Assembly: GCF_021730615.1 (NCBI RefSeq)
Contig: NZ_JAJLMN010000001.1
Location: 62,001-126,000 of the forward strand
Direction of reading: 5' to 3'
Length of the DNA stretch: 64,000 nucleotides
Origin: Lichenibacterium dinghuense
Lineage (GTDB): Bacteria > Pseudomonadota > Alphaproteobacteria > Rhizobiales > Beijerinckiaceae
Part shown: one piece after another, positions 63,930-64,000 of the stretch
Layout: each line of letters opens with the position of its first letter
Position numbering within the stretch: the first letter of the stretch is position 1
Program-made: the position numbers and the translations under genes
The notes under the pieces: model-generated
Seen by the model: only the letters and a program-made list of their open reading frames with translations
The model's database searches: none
Told to the model about the DNA's origin: nothing

Positions 63930-64000
63930 TCTGCGGCGAAGGCCGCTACAGCTTGCCGGGAAGACCCGCACCCGTCCGGAGATCCCCTTGGCGCGTCCCC

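Overview
This is a very GC-rich (roughly 70% by eye) chromosomal window that reads as an alphaproteobacterium of the order Hyphomicrobiales, plausibly near Methylobacteriaceae/Beijerinckiaceae. The pointers are the divergent nepR/phyR general-stress-response pair with EcfG-type promoters, aerobic cobaltochelatase genes cobS/cobT next to a J-domain protein and bolA, the ybjN-proC and tlpA/argH neighbourhoods, a 41-residue ribosomal protein L36, and a MarR/OmpR pair resembling PetP/PetR. Species-level placement is not possible from this sequence alone. About 70 protein genes and one tRNA (tRNA-Ser, anticodon TGA, minus strand, 1989-2078) are supported. No rRNA, CRISPR array, prophage or replication origin was seen.

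Left part (1-11.9 kb): a truncated aldo/keto reductase, a PsiF-like periplasmic protein, an OpgC-type membrane protein, the tRNA, a gamma-glutamyltransferase-like protein that seems to have lost its nucleophile, uricase, a CitE-type lyase, a small P-loop kinase, a translationally coupled class IV aminotransferase and sulfotransferase pair, a drug/metabolite exporter, a two-subunit 3-oxoacid CoA-transferase with a tiny ORF wedged between its subunits, and thioredoxin.

12.1-18.5 kb is the most unusual metabolic block: a tightly packed operon of a Rieske oxygenase of the quaternary-ammonium type, a Cys/Met-metabolism PLP enzyme, an HcnB/opine-oxidase-type FAD protein with a C-terminal [2Fe-2S] domain, a second FAD oxidase, and a monomeric-sarcosine-oxidase-like protein with the covalent-flavin cysteine. 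Together they look like a route for demethylating and dismantling an N-methylated amino-acid-like compound of unknown identity. A fused ABC exporter lies convergently beside it.

20.9-24.1 kb holds a short Tad-type trio (TadE, a second TadE-like protein, and a VWA-domain TadG-like protein). 24.2-29.7 kb holds cobS, a DUF29 gene, cobT and a glutathionyl-hydroquinone-reductase-type GST on the minus strand, plus a J-domain protein and bolA. 29.8-33.4 kb is housekeeping: dapB, gpmA, rpmJ between two terminators, a TPR protein and an alpha/beta hydrolase. 33.4-43.3 kb holds a large membrane protein coupled to an SDR, a PHB-depolymerase-type esterase, a HerA-like ATPase, a GNAT enzyme, and a MarR/response regulator/histidine kinase operon.

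43.3-48.1 kb carries the general stress response switch (nepR and phyR, divergent, each behind an EcfG-like promoter, with no ecfG gene beside them), ybjN-proC, a TetR regulator and a CsaA-like tRNA-binding protein. 48.4-54.4 kb is a surface-glycan module: an ABC-2 permease and ATPase pair (Wzm/Wzt or KpsM/KpsT type), a TPR/GT9-like protein, a GT4 glycosyltransferase and a RgpF-like protein, all head to tail. A decayed IS630-family element (54.46-55.60 kb) ends this module. The right part (55.6-64 kb) has a GNAT enzyme whose start touches the IS end, a GH15 glycosidase, a nucleoside hydrolase, a cation diffusion facilitator, a MntA/HepT toxin-antitoxin pair with both active-site motifs intact, TlpA, argininosuccinate lyase and a LysR regulator with a candidate operator dyad.
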